Assembly (NCBI GenBank): GCA_020428905.1
Contig: JAGQLY010000008.1
Coordinates: 1 to 40,861, forward strand
Length of the DNA stretch: 40,861 bases
DNA from: Candidatus Kaiserbacteria bacterium
Lineage (GTDB): Bacteria > Patescibacteriota > Minisyncoccia > Phycocordibacterales > UBA918
Direction of reading: 5' to 3'
Part shown: piece by piece, positions 1 to 6,432 of the stretch
Numbering within the stretch: position 1 is the first letter of the stretch
Layout: each line of letters starts with the position of its first letter
The notes under the pieces: generated by a model
Databases searched by the model: none
Seen by the model: the letters and a program-made list of their open reading frames with translations, nothing else
What the model was told of the DNA's origin: nothing
Program-made: the position numbers and the translations under genes

Positions 1-507
1 GATCGGGCGATCCTCGAGCTCCTCTTCTCCACCGGTCTTCGTGTGTCAGAGCTTTGTAATCTCTCAGTTGAAGACATTGATCTTTCACGGGACGAGTTTT
101 CAGTTCGTGGTAAGGGAGACAAGGTGCGTGTCGTATTTATTTCAGATATGGCGAGAAAAGCGGTTGCTGAATACCTCAAGACGCGGAAAGACATGGATGA
201 CGCGCTCTTTATACAGTACGGAAAGAATGCGTCACGCACTCAAAAAGAAAACAAAGACCTCCGCCTTACGCCGCGCAGTGTCCAACGCATCATCAAGCGG
301 TACGCGACCATTGCTGGTATCACCCGCAAGGTAACACCGCACGTTATCCGGCACAGCTTCGCTACTGACCTCCTCTCAAATGGCGCCGACCTCCGTAGTG
401 TGCAGGCGTTGCTTGGTCACGCGAATATCGCAACAACACAGGTGTACACACATGTCACCGACAAGCATCTCCGAGACATTCATAAAAAGTTTCACTCACG
501 AAAATAG
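1..507 (+). CDS. Tyrosine recombinase (XerC/XerD-like), 5'-truncated
   Basis: The open frame enters from the window edge and ends at TAG 505-507, giving 168 residues of the catalytic domain. The segment LLFSTGLRVSEL near the start carries the first catalytic arginine. Near the end, HVIRHSFATDLL supplies the H-x-x-R pair, GHANIATTQ the LGH-type histidine, and VYTHV the nucleophilic tyrosine. This is the Xer/phage-integrase catalytic set. The core-binding N-terminal domain lies outside the window, so a chromosome-dimer resolvase cannot be told from an element integrase; the compact C-terminus favours Xer. A hairpin with a T-run follows at 578-611. A second ATG-initiated frame inside it is only a shadow. 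Confidence 0.93.
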   Translation, partial: DRAILELLFSTGLRVSELCNLSVEDIDLSRDEFSVRGKGDKVRVVFISDMARKAVAEYLKTRKDMDDALFIQYGKNASRTQKENKDLRLTPRSVQRIIKRYATIAGITRKVTPHVIRHSFATDLLSNGADLRSVQALLGHANIATTQVYTHVTDKHLRDIHKKFHSRK

Positions 508-577
508 TGTGTAGTAACACGCCACATTGGAATTACAACACAGAAGTGTTGTAATTCTTGACGCGACAACCAGTGCC

Positions 578-611
578 GTCCGTGCCAGTTTGCGACGGAC
601 ACTCATTTTTT
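578..611 (+). terminator. Terminator after the recombinase gene
   Basis: GTCCGT (578-583) pairs with ACGGAC (595-600), followed by a run of seven T at 605-611. A second, longer hairpin with 12-base arms lies just upstream at 530-557 (GAATTACAACAC, loop agaa) but has only a short T stretch. Together they would end plus-strand transcription; the T-run overlaps the stop codon of the convergent LRR gene. Confidence 0.55.
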
Positions 612-1210
612 TAATCCGTCAGTACGTGTGTCGAAATGGGAAGTGACTGTTGAATGATTTCTAGGTCTGGTACGGCGTAGTTATTGCCGCGGAGGTCAAG
701 TATCTTAAGATTTTTGAGATTTCCCAGTTCGTACGGAAGTCCGGTAAGACTATTGTTGCTGAGGTCAAGTATCTCAAGGTTCGAGAGCCGCCCAAGTTCT
801 GCCGGAATGTCGGTCAGTCTGTTGTTGGAAAGGTTGAGTGTGCGTAAGTGTTCAAGACGGTGTATCTCTGCCGGAAGAGATGTGAGTATATTTCCGGAGA
901 GATTGAGTACAACCGTGTCTGTTTTTGAAAAGATGGACGTTGGCACTTTGGTAAGTTCACTGTAGCTCAGGTCGATGGTGTCACGAGGTGTCACTTCCCT
1001 ATCCACAGTGCAGGGAGCAAAGGCGCAATCAGGTCCTTGCCGTCCGACGTAGCTGCCGTCCGGACATTGACGTGCGTCCGCGGTGCAGACAGCAAGGCCC
1101 TCGTCAGTGTTTTTTGGCGCTACGGCGGTACTGCCGACAAGCATTGAAACGATAAAACTTAACAATATGAGGACGGAAAGTATGAATACGGCTTTTTGTG
1201 CATTATTCAT
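611..1210 (-). CDS. Membrane-anchored leucine-rich repeat protein
   Basis: 199 residues from ATG at 1210; a GTG at 1234 would add eight residues but overlaps the upstream gene. Residues 8-27 form one hydrophobic segment, an uncleaved signal or N-terminal anchor. Residues about 40-66 hold four cysteines in a C-x6-C-PDGSYVGR-x-GPDC-x3-C arrangement that I associate with secreted CPR proteins (from memory). Residues about 75-185 hold about four leucine-rich repeats of the L-x-x-L-x-L-x-x-N-x-L type, for example LNLSNNRLTDIPAELGRL. It is probably exported and binds a partner outside the membrane; the ligand is unknown. It starts 11 bases after the response regulator stop, so the two are likely cotranscribed. 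Confidence 0.85.
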   Translation of the reverse strand: MNNAQKAVFILSVLILLSFIVSMLVGSTAVAPKNTDEGLAVCTADARQCPDGSYVGRQGPDCAFAPCTVDREVTPRDTIDLSYSELTKVPTSIFSKTDTVVLNLSGNILTSLPAEIHRLEHLRTLNLSNNRLTDIPAELGRLSNLEILDLSNNSLTGLPYELGNLKNLKILDLRGNNYAVPDLEIIQQSLPISTHVLTD

Positions 1211-1221
1211 ACGAGAAGTGA

Positions 1222-1665
1222 TTATTCTTTGCACAGTGGGTGCACGGGCTCGTATCCTTCCGGATCGCTTAGGTAGATAAGAAACTGTTTGGCAATGCTG
1301 CTCGGCTTGTAGGCGCTCCCAATAAAATAATCGCTCGCGCCAAGTTCTTTTGCGCGGGCGACGTGTGATTCTTCGGAAAAGTTAGAAACGATCATGACCG
1401 GTATATCTTTGGTGTCTTCGGTTTCTCGAAGAAGGGTGAGTGCCGCGAATCCATCGCGATTTGCCGCTGCTCCATTCTTCCCGATCATGACGTCCATAGA
1501 GATGATGTCTGGCCTCTTCTCGCGTACCGTCTCGAGAAACGGCTCGTCGGCGTCAGGGAGAATGGTGACATCAAAATTGAGCGCACGAAATGCAGTGCCT
1601 AGGAGGTCTTGCGTATAGGGATCGTCCTCAACGATGATAATCTTCCGTGTCTCCGTATGATGCAT
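1222..1665 (-). CDS. Single-domain response regulator (receiver only)
   Basis: 147 residues from ATG at 1665. The CheY-like receiver fold is shown by the acidic pair EDD (13-14), phospho-acceptor D58 in the segment IISMDVM, the switch serine S94, and the conserved lysine K120 in AYKPSS. There is no output domain, so it probably acts by protein-protein contact or within a phosphorelay; no histidine kinase is visible in the window. A longer open frame reaching 1869 overlaps the divergent exonuclease gene and is not credible. A TACACT hexamer at 1672-1677 sits six bases before the ATG, suggesting a leaderless transcript. The LRR protein gene follows directly. Confidence 0.85.
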   Translation of the reverse strand: MHHTETRKIIIVEDDPYTQDLLGTAFRALNFDVTILPDADEPFLETVREKRPDIISMDVMIGKNGAAANRDGFAALTLLRETEDTKDIPVMIVSNFSEESHVARAKELGASDYFIGSAYKPSSIAKQFLIYLSDPEGYEPVHPLCKE

Positions 1666-1722
1666 AGTATAAGTGTAGCGTACCTGGGTGCGCACGCAAT
1701 GGTCAGGTTGTATAGACCGTTT

Positions 1723-1749
1723 TTGACCAGTGCAAAATTGTAGTATCAT
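1723..1749 (+). promoter_or_regulatory. Probable promoter of the exonuclease III gene
   Basis: TTGACC (1723-1728), a short 15-base spacer, then TATCAT (1744-1749), seven bases before the ATG at 1757. The mRNA would begin at or next to the start codon. Confidence 0.4.
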
Positions 1750-1756
1750 CAAGACC

Positions 1757-2554
1757 ATGAAAATCTTCTCCTGGAATGTAAACGGTATTCGGGCGGTACT
1801 AAAGAAGGGTGCACTACAGTCGTTCCTCGACACACACGATCCCGATATTCTCTGTATACAGGAAACCAAGGCGGAACGGGGGCAGGTTGATGTTGACTTT
1901 GAGCACTATGAAGAACATTGGCACTCTGCAGAGCGCAAAGGGTACTCCGGCACAGCCATTTTTACCAAAAGAGCCCCAGAAAATGTCCTGTACGGGTTTC
2001 CTGATGAGATACAGAGTGCTCACCATCTCGCTGATACGTATGGTGACACCACAAAGGAGGGTCGCGTCCTCACCCTTGAATTCGAGGGATTTTTTGTAAG
2101 TACGGTCTATACCCCCAACGCAAAGGATGACCTTTCACGTATCCCTATGCGACGACAGTGGGATCCATCTTACCGTGAGTACGTAGAACTTCTCCAAAAA
2201 CAAAAGCCGGTTATCTGTTGCGGTGACTTTAATGTAGCTCATACTGAGGACGACCTAGCCCGCCCGAAAGAAAATGTGGGTAACAAAGGATTTACCGAAG
2301 AAGAGCGGAATGGTTTCGAGTCACTGCTGGCGACAGGACTCATAGACACATTTAGGTCTACCCACGAAGGTAACGGGTTTTACACCTGGTGGTCACACTG
2401 GGGACAGGCGCGTGAGCGAAATGTCGGATGGCGCATTGACTATGTTCTTATGTCGGAAAGTCTTACACCTATTATGAAAAAAGCAGATATCCACGCGGAT
2501 GTTTTGGGAAGCGATCACTGCCCCGTTTCGGTAGAGTTGGGAATCGAGTTCTAG
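1757..2554 (+). CDS. xth: Exodeoxyribonuclease III / AP endonuclease
   Basis: 265 residues, normal for the family. The start MKIFSWNVNGIRA is diagnostic of the EEP-fold ExoIII/APE family. QETK (E36) supplies the metal-binding glutamate, GDFNVAH the catalytic Asp and Asn, WRIDYVL the C-terminal substrate-binding segment, and SDHCPV the catalytic Asp-His. It cleaves DNA at abasic sites and degrades 3' ends in base-excision repair. The frame is open nine codons further upstream but ATG 1757 gives the canonical N-terminus. It is transcribed alone, divergently from the response regulator, and is followed by a gene-free stretch. Confidence 0.96.
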   Translation: MKIFSWNVNGIRAVLKKGALQSFLDTHDPDILCIQETKAERGQVDVDFEHYEEHWHSAERKGYSGTAIFTKRAPENVLYGFPDEIQSAHHLADTYGDTTKEGRVLTLEFEGFFVSTVYTPNAKDDLSRIPMRRQWDPSYREYVELLQKQKPVICCGDFNVAHTEDDLARPKENVGNKGFTEEERNGFESLLATGLIDTFRSTHEGNGFYTWWSHWGQARERNVGWRIDYVLMSESLTPIMKKADIHADVLGSDHCPVSVELGIEF

Positions 2555-2619
2555 AGAAATATGGCGCAAATACTATAGAATGTGGCATGTCCGTTATAAA
2601 GGACACGGTGTTGCTTTGG

Positions 2620-2638
2620 TTATACACAGTTATGCACA
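2620..2638 (+). promoter_or_regulatory. Two adjacent DnaA-box-like nonamers
   Basis: TTATACACA (2620-2628) and TTATGCACA (2630-2638) both fit the bacterial DnaA consensus TTATNCACA and are separated by one base. They lie in the 2555-3210 gene-free stretch; a one-mismatch relative, TGTGGATAT, is at 3171-3179. The match is read directly; use as an origin is inference. Confidence 0.45.
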
Positions 2639-2640
2639 AG

Positions 2641-2672
2641 TATGTCCTTTACACGATCCTGTAAAGGACATA
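2641..2672. promoter_or_regulatory. Perfect 12-base palindrome overlapping a promoter
   Basis: TATGTCCTTTAC (2641-2652) and GTAAAGGACATA (2661-2672) are exact inverted copies with an 8-base centre. They cover the -35 hexamer and spacer of the promoter at 2648-2676, the position expected for a repressor operator. Related ATGTCC/GGACAC halves occur at 2588-2606, 5815-5826 and 6461-6476. Confidence 0.45.
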
Positions 2673-2676
2673 CTAT
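2648..2676 (+). promoter_or_regulatory. Sigma-70-type promoter of the candidate structured RNA
   Basis: TTTACA (2648-2653), exactly 17 bases, then TACTAT (2671-2676). Transcription would start near 2683, with no protein-coding gene downstream before the terminator at 2987-3048. Confidence 0.55.
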
Positions 2677-2682
2677 GTGGTC

Positions 2683-3048
2683 AGGCCCAGAAAGGGCGGG
2701 CATCCAACACCACTTTTGCTCTTAAGTAAAACCTTGAGAACAAAAGTGGTGCTTGGACCCCAAAGAGCACATTTCACAATAGAGTAATACCTCCAAAAAA
2801 CTCTTAAGTACATCCCACTTAGATGACCAGTGTGTGAGCCAACCAGAGTCGTGGTCTACCGCAAACGACGTTTCTGGCTGGCTCAGACAGCTGAGCCATC
2901 ATCATGGGTCTCACCCCGGGAGGAGCACAGACTCTCCACCCAAAGAGGCAAAGCCTCACCTAGACCCTATATCCACCCCATAGAATAAGGCCCGACGGAT
3001 CGGCCGCTGAAGCGCACGCTTCGGCCATCGATCCCTCGGGCCTTTTTT
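2683..3048 (+). ncRNA. Candidate structured non-coding RNA, family unknown
   Basis: About 365 bases between a good promoter and a strong terminator, with no credible reading frame. Hairpins in order: a GCCC/GGGC stem near 2685; a long stem at about 2702-2757 whose core arms CACCACTTTTG and CAAAAGTGGTG are perfect and which extends through TCCAA/TTGGA; AGAGT/ACTCT near 2785; a long stem GAGCCAACCAGA with TCTGGCTGGCTC (one mismatch), continued inside by GTCGT/ACGAC, near 2837-2884; a GGGTCT/AGACCC stem enclosing GAGGC-AAA-GCCTC near 2906-2969; then the terminator. I do not see the signatures of tmRNA, SRP RNA or RNase P. It could be a divergent known RNA or a new one. Confidence 0.5.
2987..3048 (+). 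terminator. Strong intrinsic terminator of the candidate RNA
   Basis: AAGGCCCGA (2987-2995) pairs with TCGGGCCTT (3036-3044); the stem continues through GGATCG/CGATCC and GGCCG/CGGCC and ends in a T6 run at 3043-3048. Confidence 0.8.
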
Positions 3049-3062
3049 AAGTGAACAAAGGA

Positions 3063-3188
3063 GCGCAGCGACTATTGTGAACTTACACAGGAAGTCGTAG
3101 GTATTTTCGACCACCCAGGGAGAAAATCCCACGACTTGTCGGGGAGTGAAATATAGGGCGCAGCGACTGTTGTGGATATATACAGGAA
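3063..3188. repeat. Imperfect 31-base direct repeat
   Basis: GCGCAGCGACT begins both copies (3063-3093 and 3158-3188) and ACAGGAA ends both; 26 of 31 positions agree. The second copy contains TGTGGATAT, a one-mismatch DnaA box. Between the copies AAGTCGT and ACGACTT can pair, with GGG/CCC inside. The function is unknown; the arrangement recalls origin iterons or a duplicated RNA hairpin. Confidence 0.5.
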
Positions 3189-3210
3189 ACCGGCTGTTTT
3201 TTGGTCCGCC

Positions 3211-4686
3211 CTACCCCACACCGTGTTTGCGATTGAGTTTTTTGAGTTCTGCGGCCTCTTCCTTTTCTTGCTTCTCTCTCCCCTGCTCACCAAGTGCCGA
3301 AAGCTCATCTTCGCTCATGGCAAGAAGTGTAGCGACACGCCCCTCAAGATATTCTTCGGTGTTTTTTTTCGGTTCGTCGAGCACTTCTTCAAGGAGTGCG
3401 TGGAGCGCATCCCCGAGCTTCTTGCTCGGGCGTTCTCCTGTGAGCTCCATAATGCGATCACCGTTTATTTTAAGCATCTTGACCGAAATGGGGTCACGAA
3501 GCGCTTGTTCCACCATGGCAGTGTACTTGCGTAGACGGAATGGCTGTTCCTTTGGTCTGCCGGTACCGATACGGTCACAGCGACGTAGCTTCAGGAGGTC
3601 CCAGATGTTTTCTTGTCCCACATTCGCAATGGTGCGCCGTACTGCAGAAAGGGTAACTTCGTCAGGGTCTGAGAAGAACATGTGCCACCGTACCAGCTTG
3701 ACCACCCGTTCAACGGTCTCTCGCGGGAATTTTAGGTCGGTAAGAATGCGTTTGGTCATACGTGCACCCACCACTTCGTGCCCGTGAAAGGTCCAGTCGT
3801 TTTTTTCTTTCGACCAGCGTCGTGTTTCTGGTTTTGAAATATCATGAAAAAGGCCTGCGATACGAATATCGAAATCCCAGTCCTTGTCCGCGGCGTGCTG
3901 CATGGTACGAAGCAGGTGCTCATACACATCGTATGCATGTGCTTGGTTTTGTTCTACACCAATACCGGTGAGAAGATCGGGGGCAATATGTTCGAGGAGG
4001 TGTAGCTTTTCAAAAAACACGATACCCTGCATCGGCTGTGTGGTAGCGAGTACCCGTATAAATTCGTCGCGGATGCGTTCTTTAGAAATACGCCCGAGAT
4101 TAGAGCTATTTTCGACTATCGCACTCATGGTGTCGCTCTCGATAGTGAATCCGAGTTCTACTGCAAGACGCACGGCGCGCATCATGCGAAGCGCATCTTC
4201 CGCGAATCGTTCAGTCGCTTTCCCTACCGCACAGATACGTTTGTGTGTCAGGTCGGCTGTTCCGCCGAAAGGGTCCACCAACGTTTCATCGTGGAGTCGA
4301 AACGCGATTGCATTTACTGTAAAGTCACGTCGCTTAAGGTCTTCTTCAAGCGAAACGCCGAAGGTAACCGTGTCAGGACGACGCGCATCCGAATATCCGG
4401 ACTCGCTTCGATACGGTGTCACCTCAACAACGCGCACACGTTCATCGGTTGTTTCTTTGTTTACAACACCCACGGTACCGTAATCATTATTGCAATACGT
4501 TTCCTCAAACAACGCCTCTATTTGTTCCGGGTGTACGTTTGTGGTGATGTCCCAGTCTTTTGGCGTACGACCCAGCGAAAGATCGCGTACGCAACCTCCC
4601 ACCAGGTACGCCTCAAAACCAGCACTTTCTAAGGTTTCGGTTACTTGCTTTACTTCCAGTGGAATATCAGTTGCTCGAATTGGCAT
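3211..4686 (-). CDS. cca: CCA-adding tRNA nucleotidyltransferase with HD domain
   Basis: 491 residues from ATG 4686. Polymerase-beta-superfamily head: YLVGGCVRD (28-35) and the metal-binding DWD at 44-46, then RRDFTVNAIAF (119-129), the class II CCA-enzyme signature. An HD phosphohydrolase-type domain follows (LFHDISKP, HD at 281-282). It builds or repairs the 3' CCA end of tRNAs, which matters here because two of the four nearby tRNA genes do not encode CCA. The frame is open to 4734, but ATG 4686 is preceded by TACAAT (4697-4702) ten bases upstream, fitting the leaderless pattern. It lies 80 bases downstream of the small unknown gene and the tRNA-Arg unit. Confidence 0.93.
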   Translation of the reverse strand: MPIRATDIPLEVKQVTETLESAGFEAYLVGGCVRDLSLGRTPKDWDITTNVHPEQIEALFEETYCNNDYGTVGVVNKETTDERVRVVEVTPYRSESGYSDARRPDTVTFGVSLEEDLKRRDFTVNAIAFRLHDETLVDPFGGTADLTHKRICAVGKATERFAEDALRMMRAVRLAVELGFTIESDTMSAIVENSSNLGRISKERIRDEFIRVLATTQPMQGIVFFEKLHLLEHIAPDLLTGIGVEQNQAHAYDVYEHLLRTMQHAADKDWDFDIRIAGLFHDISKPETRRWSKEKNDWTFHGHEVVGARMTKRILTDLKFPRETVERVVKLVRWHMFFSDPDEVTLSAVRRTIANVGQENIWDLLKLRRCDRIGTGRPKEQPFRLRKYTAMVEQALRDPISVKMLKINGDRIMELTGERPSKKLGDALHALLEEVLDEPKKNTEEYLEGRVATLLAMSEDELSALGEQGREKQEKEEAAELKKLNRKHGVG

Positions 4687-4766
4687 GGATGCGTTAATTG
4701 TAGCAGCAATTGCTCGTCTTTGCCGACTGACCAATGCTACCCGCCCTTAGTAGATGTGGTTTTTAG

Positions 4767-5084
4767 CTACCAAAGTGGATTGTCTGGCAATACAACTGTC
4801 CGTCGGTCTTGTTCAACACAGGTTGCCAATACTTCTACGAGGCCATCATGCACACCAGGAAACGTCTTTTGCAATGTTGATACAAACACTTCTTTATCCC
4901 AGATTTCTTTTTCTGAAGGGTTTTGTAACAAACGGTTTGCGTGATTCACAGCAAATTGGTACGCCGCCCGCTCTTCTTCTGTAGCGGTTTCTCCCAAACT
5001 TTTAAATAATTCCTTGAATGACCGTACGTCAGCAAGTCGACTTTCACTTGGTTTCTCTTGTTCTGGTGCGAACTTTGGTTCCAT
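4767..5084 (-). CDS. Unknown small acidic protein downstream of tRNA-Arg
   Basis: 105 residues from ATG 5084; not recognised. The sequence is charged and predicted helical, with one cysteine (VLATCVEQD) and no membrane segment or signal peptide. An upstream ATG at 5102 would read into the tRNA CCA end and is rejected. The start codon lies only 10 bases after the CCA end of tRNA-Arg, so the gene must be read from the tRNA promoter at 5187-5215 or from the TATACT overlapping the start. The CCA-adding enzyme gene lies just downstream on the same strand, so a role in tRNA handling is possible but unproven. Confidence 0.7.
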   Translation of the reverse strand: MEPKFAPEQEKPSESRLADVRSFKELFKSLGETATEEERAAYQFAVNHANRLLQNPSEKEIWDKEVFVSTLQKTFPGVHDGLVEVLATCVEQDRRTVVLPDNPLW

Positions 5085-5094
5085 AAGTATATGA

Positions 5095-5169
5095 TGGTGC
5101 ACCCGGAGGGACTCGAACCCCCAACGACTGATCCGAAGTCAGTAATGATATCCATTTCACCACGGGTGC
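5095..5169 (-). tRNA. tRNA-Arg (anticodon TCG), CCA encoded
   Basis: The acceptor arms GCACCCG/CGGGTGC pair perfectly. The anticodon stem ACTGA/TCAGT encloses the loop CTTCGGA, giving anticodon TCG (CGA codons). The T arm has GGTTCGAGTCC, the discriminator is A, and CCA is encoded at 5095-5097. A promoter lies at 5187-5215. Confidence 0.96.
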
Positions 5170-5186
5170 GTTTATTGGTGGACATC

Positions 5187-5215
5187 ATCATAGTGTGAAA
5201 TACACTAAAGTGCAA
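5187..5215 (-). promoter_or_regulatory. Promoter of tRNA-Arg
   Basis: Minus strand TTGCAC (5210-5215), 17-base spacer, TATGAT (5187-5192), ending 17 bases before the mature tRNA 5' end. Confidence 0.65.
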
Positions 5216-5316
5216 CCATGTGTGTTACACGCTCCCCCACAAGCACCACATGAGCTTACGGTTAATACCATTGAGCGAGTCCCCATCTTGGATTCGATAC
5301 AGGATAAGATAATAAA

Positions 5317-5345
5317 TTGCTCTTCCCCACTAAATCACGTATAAT
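5317..5345 (+). promoter_or_regulatory. Promoter of tRNA-Gly(GCC)
   Basis: TTGCTC (5317-5322), 17-base spacer, perfect TATAAT (5340-5345), ending 19 bases before the tRNA. Confidence 0.65.
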
Positions 5346-5364
5346 CCCGTGCACAGTTACATAT

Positions 5365-5438
5365 GCGGCCATGGTTAAGTGGTATAACGAGTCCTTGCCA
5401 AGGATTAGTCGGGAGTTCGATTCTCCCTGGCCGCACCA
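5365..5438 (+). tRNA. tRNA-Gly (anticodon GCC), CCA encoded
   Basis: Acceptor arms GCGGCCA/TGGCCGC; the anticodon loop TTGCCAA gives GCC; the T arm has GAGTTCGATTCTC; CCA is encoded at 5436-5438. The open frame across it on the other strand is an antisense artefact in this part. Confidence 0.96.
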
Positions 5439-5729
5439 AGCGAGACGAATAGTCTCCAAATCATCATTCTGGCTTTGTTTTGAGCCATAATCTTTCATTC
5501 CTAACCTATCGTACTGGTGTTCGAGGTTTTTATAGTTGGTTAGGATTGGTTTCATCCAATCGTGAACGCTCATTACCAACTCTTTGCTGACCATTTTGTG
5601 CTCATCACCAAAGTATGAAAGGATGCTGGTCTTTACTTTATTAGAGCCGTTGATGACTAACACTGCCAGGGGTTTTTCTTTGTAAAGCACTGGTAGGATT
5701 GACTTGGGAGTAGGTGAATACGTGCTTGG
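5439..5729 (-). pseudogene. Possible decayed gene fragment, unknown
   Basis: A minus-strand frame is open from the stop at 5730-5732 down into the antisense of tRNA-Gly. Its first ~97 codons read like a normal protein (KSILPVLYKEKPLAVLVI, later SVHDWMKPILTNYKNL), but there is no ATG until well inside, the only early start is GTG 5690, and it cannot end before the tRNA. I do not recognise the family. It may be the remains of a gene whose ends were lost, or chance. On the plus strand the stretch shows nothing else. Confidence 0.2.
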
Positions 5730-5790
5730 CTACGGTGAAGCACTACCGAAACCACGCGATATACGACAGTGGCCCCCAACAGGACATACC

Positions 5791-5819
5791 TGTGGATAAC
5801 CAGGTTTATATGTGTATAA
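5791..5819 (-). promoter_or_regulatory. Two DnaA-box-like nonamers
   Basis: TGTGGATAA (5791-5799) is the exact reverse complement of the classical box TTATCCACA; TGTGTATAA (5811-5819) fits TTATNCACA. They share orientation, are 11 bases apart, and lie about 90 bases before the first parS-like site in an AT-rich gene-free stretch. Confidence 0.5.
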
Positions 5820-5910
5820 AGGACACTGCTAATTCGCAGCACATGTCGCTTAAAAATGGCTGAAACATTGTATATATTGCATTGTCCCATATAACTTTTT
5901 GCTACGTATA

Positions 5911-5978
5911 CGTTTCACGTGGAACATATATAAAAGCTAAAGAGTGTGCTATTTTGAATAAAAGTTCCATGTGGAACG
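5911..5978. promoter_or_regulatory. parS-like sites 1 and 2
   Basis: CGTTTCACGTGGAACA (5911-5926) differs at one base from the ParB site TGTTTCACGTGGAACA. AGTTCCATGTGGAACG (5963-5978) keeps the GTTCC...GGAAC arms. The second site lies just before the yraN start codon at 5986. The parS consensus is established for Bacillus and many other phyla. Confidence 0.6.
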
Positions 5979-5985
5979 ACTGATT

Positions 5986-6384
5986 ATGGCAAAACATAAT
6001 GATATCGGTAAACTTGGCGAAGATATAGCTGCAAAGTGGCTCGAAAACAGTGGTTTTTCTATAATCGAGCGAAATTATCTTCAAAAATGGGGAGAGGTTG
6101 ATATTATTGCCTGCAAAACAAGAGACAAAGCCCACTTTGTGGAAGTAAAAACCGTTTCATATGAAACAAAGGATAAGCTTATACATGCGGTTTCACATGA
6201 AACTTGGCGCCCCGAAGAAATGGTGCACGAACATAAGCTCAAAAAACTTGGTCGTACCATACAGACATGGTTGAGTGAGAAAAAATACACAAAGGACTTC
6301 CAGATCGACGTGATTACGGTGCGTGTAGTTCCACGTGAAAAGTACGCAGTAGTTAAATATATAGAAAATGTTGTTTTGGAGTAG
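5986..6384 (+). CDS. YraN/UPF0102-family putative endonuclease
   Basis: 132 residues, about the family length. The restriction-endonuclease-like core is visible: GKLGEDIAAKWLENSGF (8-24), then WGEVDIIA and HFVEVKTV, giving the E-x-D ... E-x-K active-site pattern of the YraN/Holliday-junction-resolvase-like fold. Its biological role is unsettled even in model bacteria. ATG 5986 is chosen over GTG 5971, which lies inside a parS-like palindrome. Unusually, three parS-like palindromes lie within the coding sequence, two of them read as VSYET and VSHET. No Shine-Dalgarno is seen. Confidence 0.88.
   Translation: MAKHNDIGKLGEDIAAKWLENSGFSIIERNYLQKWGEVDIIACKTRDKAHFVEVKTVSYETKDKLIHAVSHETWRPEEMVHEHKLKKLGRTIQTWLSEKKYTKDFQIDVITVRVVPREKYAVVKYIENVVLE
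6153..6204. promoter_or_regulatory. parS-like sites 3 and 4, inside the yraN coding region
   Basis: CGTTTCATATGAAACA (6153-6168) and GGTTTCACATGAAACT (6189-6204). Both keep the outer GTTTCA/TGAAAC arms; the central CACGTG is changed to CATATG or CACATG. Their centres are 36 bases apart. Confidence 0.5.
6327..6342. promoter_or_regulatory. parS-like site 5, inside the yraN coding region
   Basis: AGTTCCACGTGAAAAG (6327-6342) keeps the core TTCCACGTGAAA of the classical site TGTTCCACGTGAAACA, with differences only at the ends. Confidence 0.5.
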
Positions 6385-6414
6385 TTCCACGTGAAATATG
6401 TTTCACGTGGAACA
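6383..6414. promoter_or_regulatory. parS-like sites 6 and 7, back to back; site 7 is a perfect match
   Basis: AGTTCCACGTGAAATA (6383-6398) is directly followed by TGTTTCACGTGGAACA (6399-6414). The latter is the exact reverse complement of the Bacillus parS consensus TGTTCCACGTGAAACA. They start at the yraN stop codon. Confidence 0.75.
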
Positions 6415-6432
6415 TATACTATTTTATTTCAT

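Noticed and set aside
2837-2960. Possible tmRNA in the 2.7-3.0 kb region, because GCAAACGACGTT could be a tag start (Ala-Asn-Asp)
   Set aside because: No tRNA-like T arm with TTCGA, no 3' CCA half, and the frame runs far too long for a tag.
5262-5438. Continuation of the minus-strand open frame across tRNA-Gly(GCC)
   Set aside because: The segment reads as the well-known artefact of translating a tRNA backwards; only the part beyond the tRNA is kept as a doubtful fragment.
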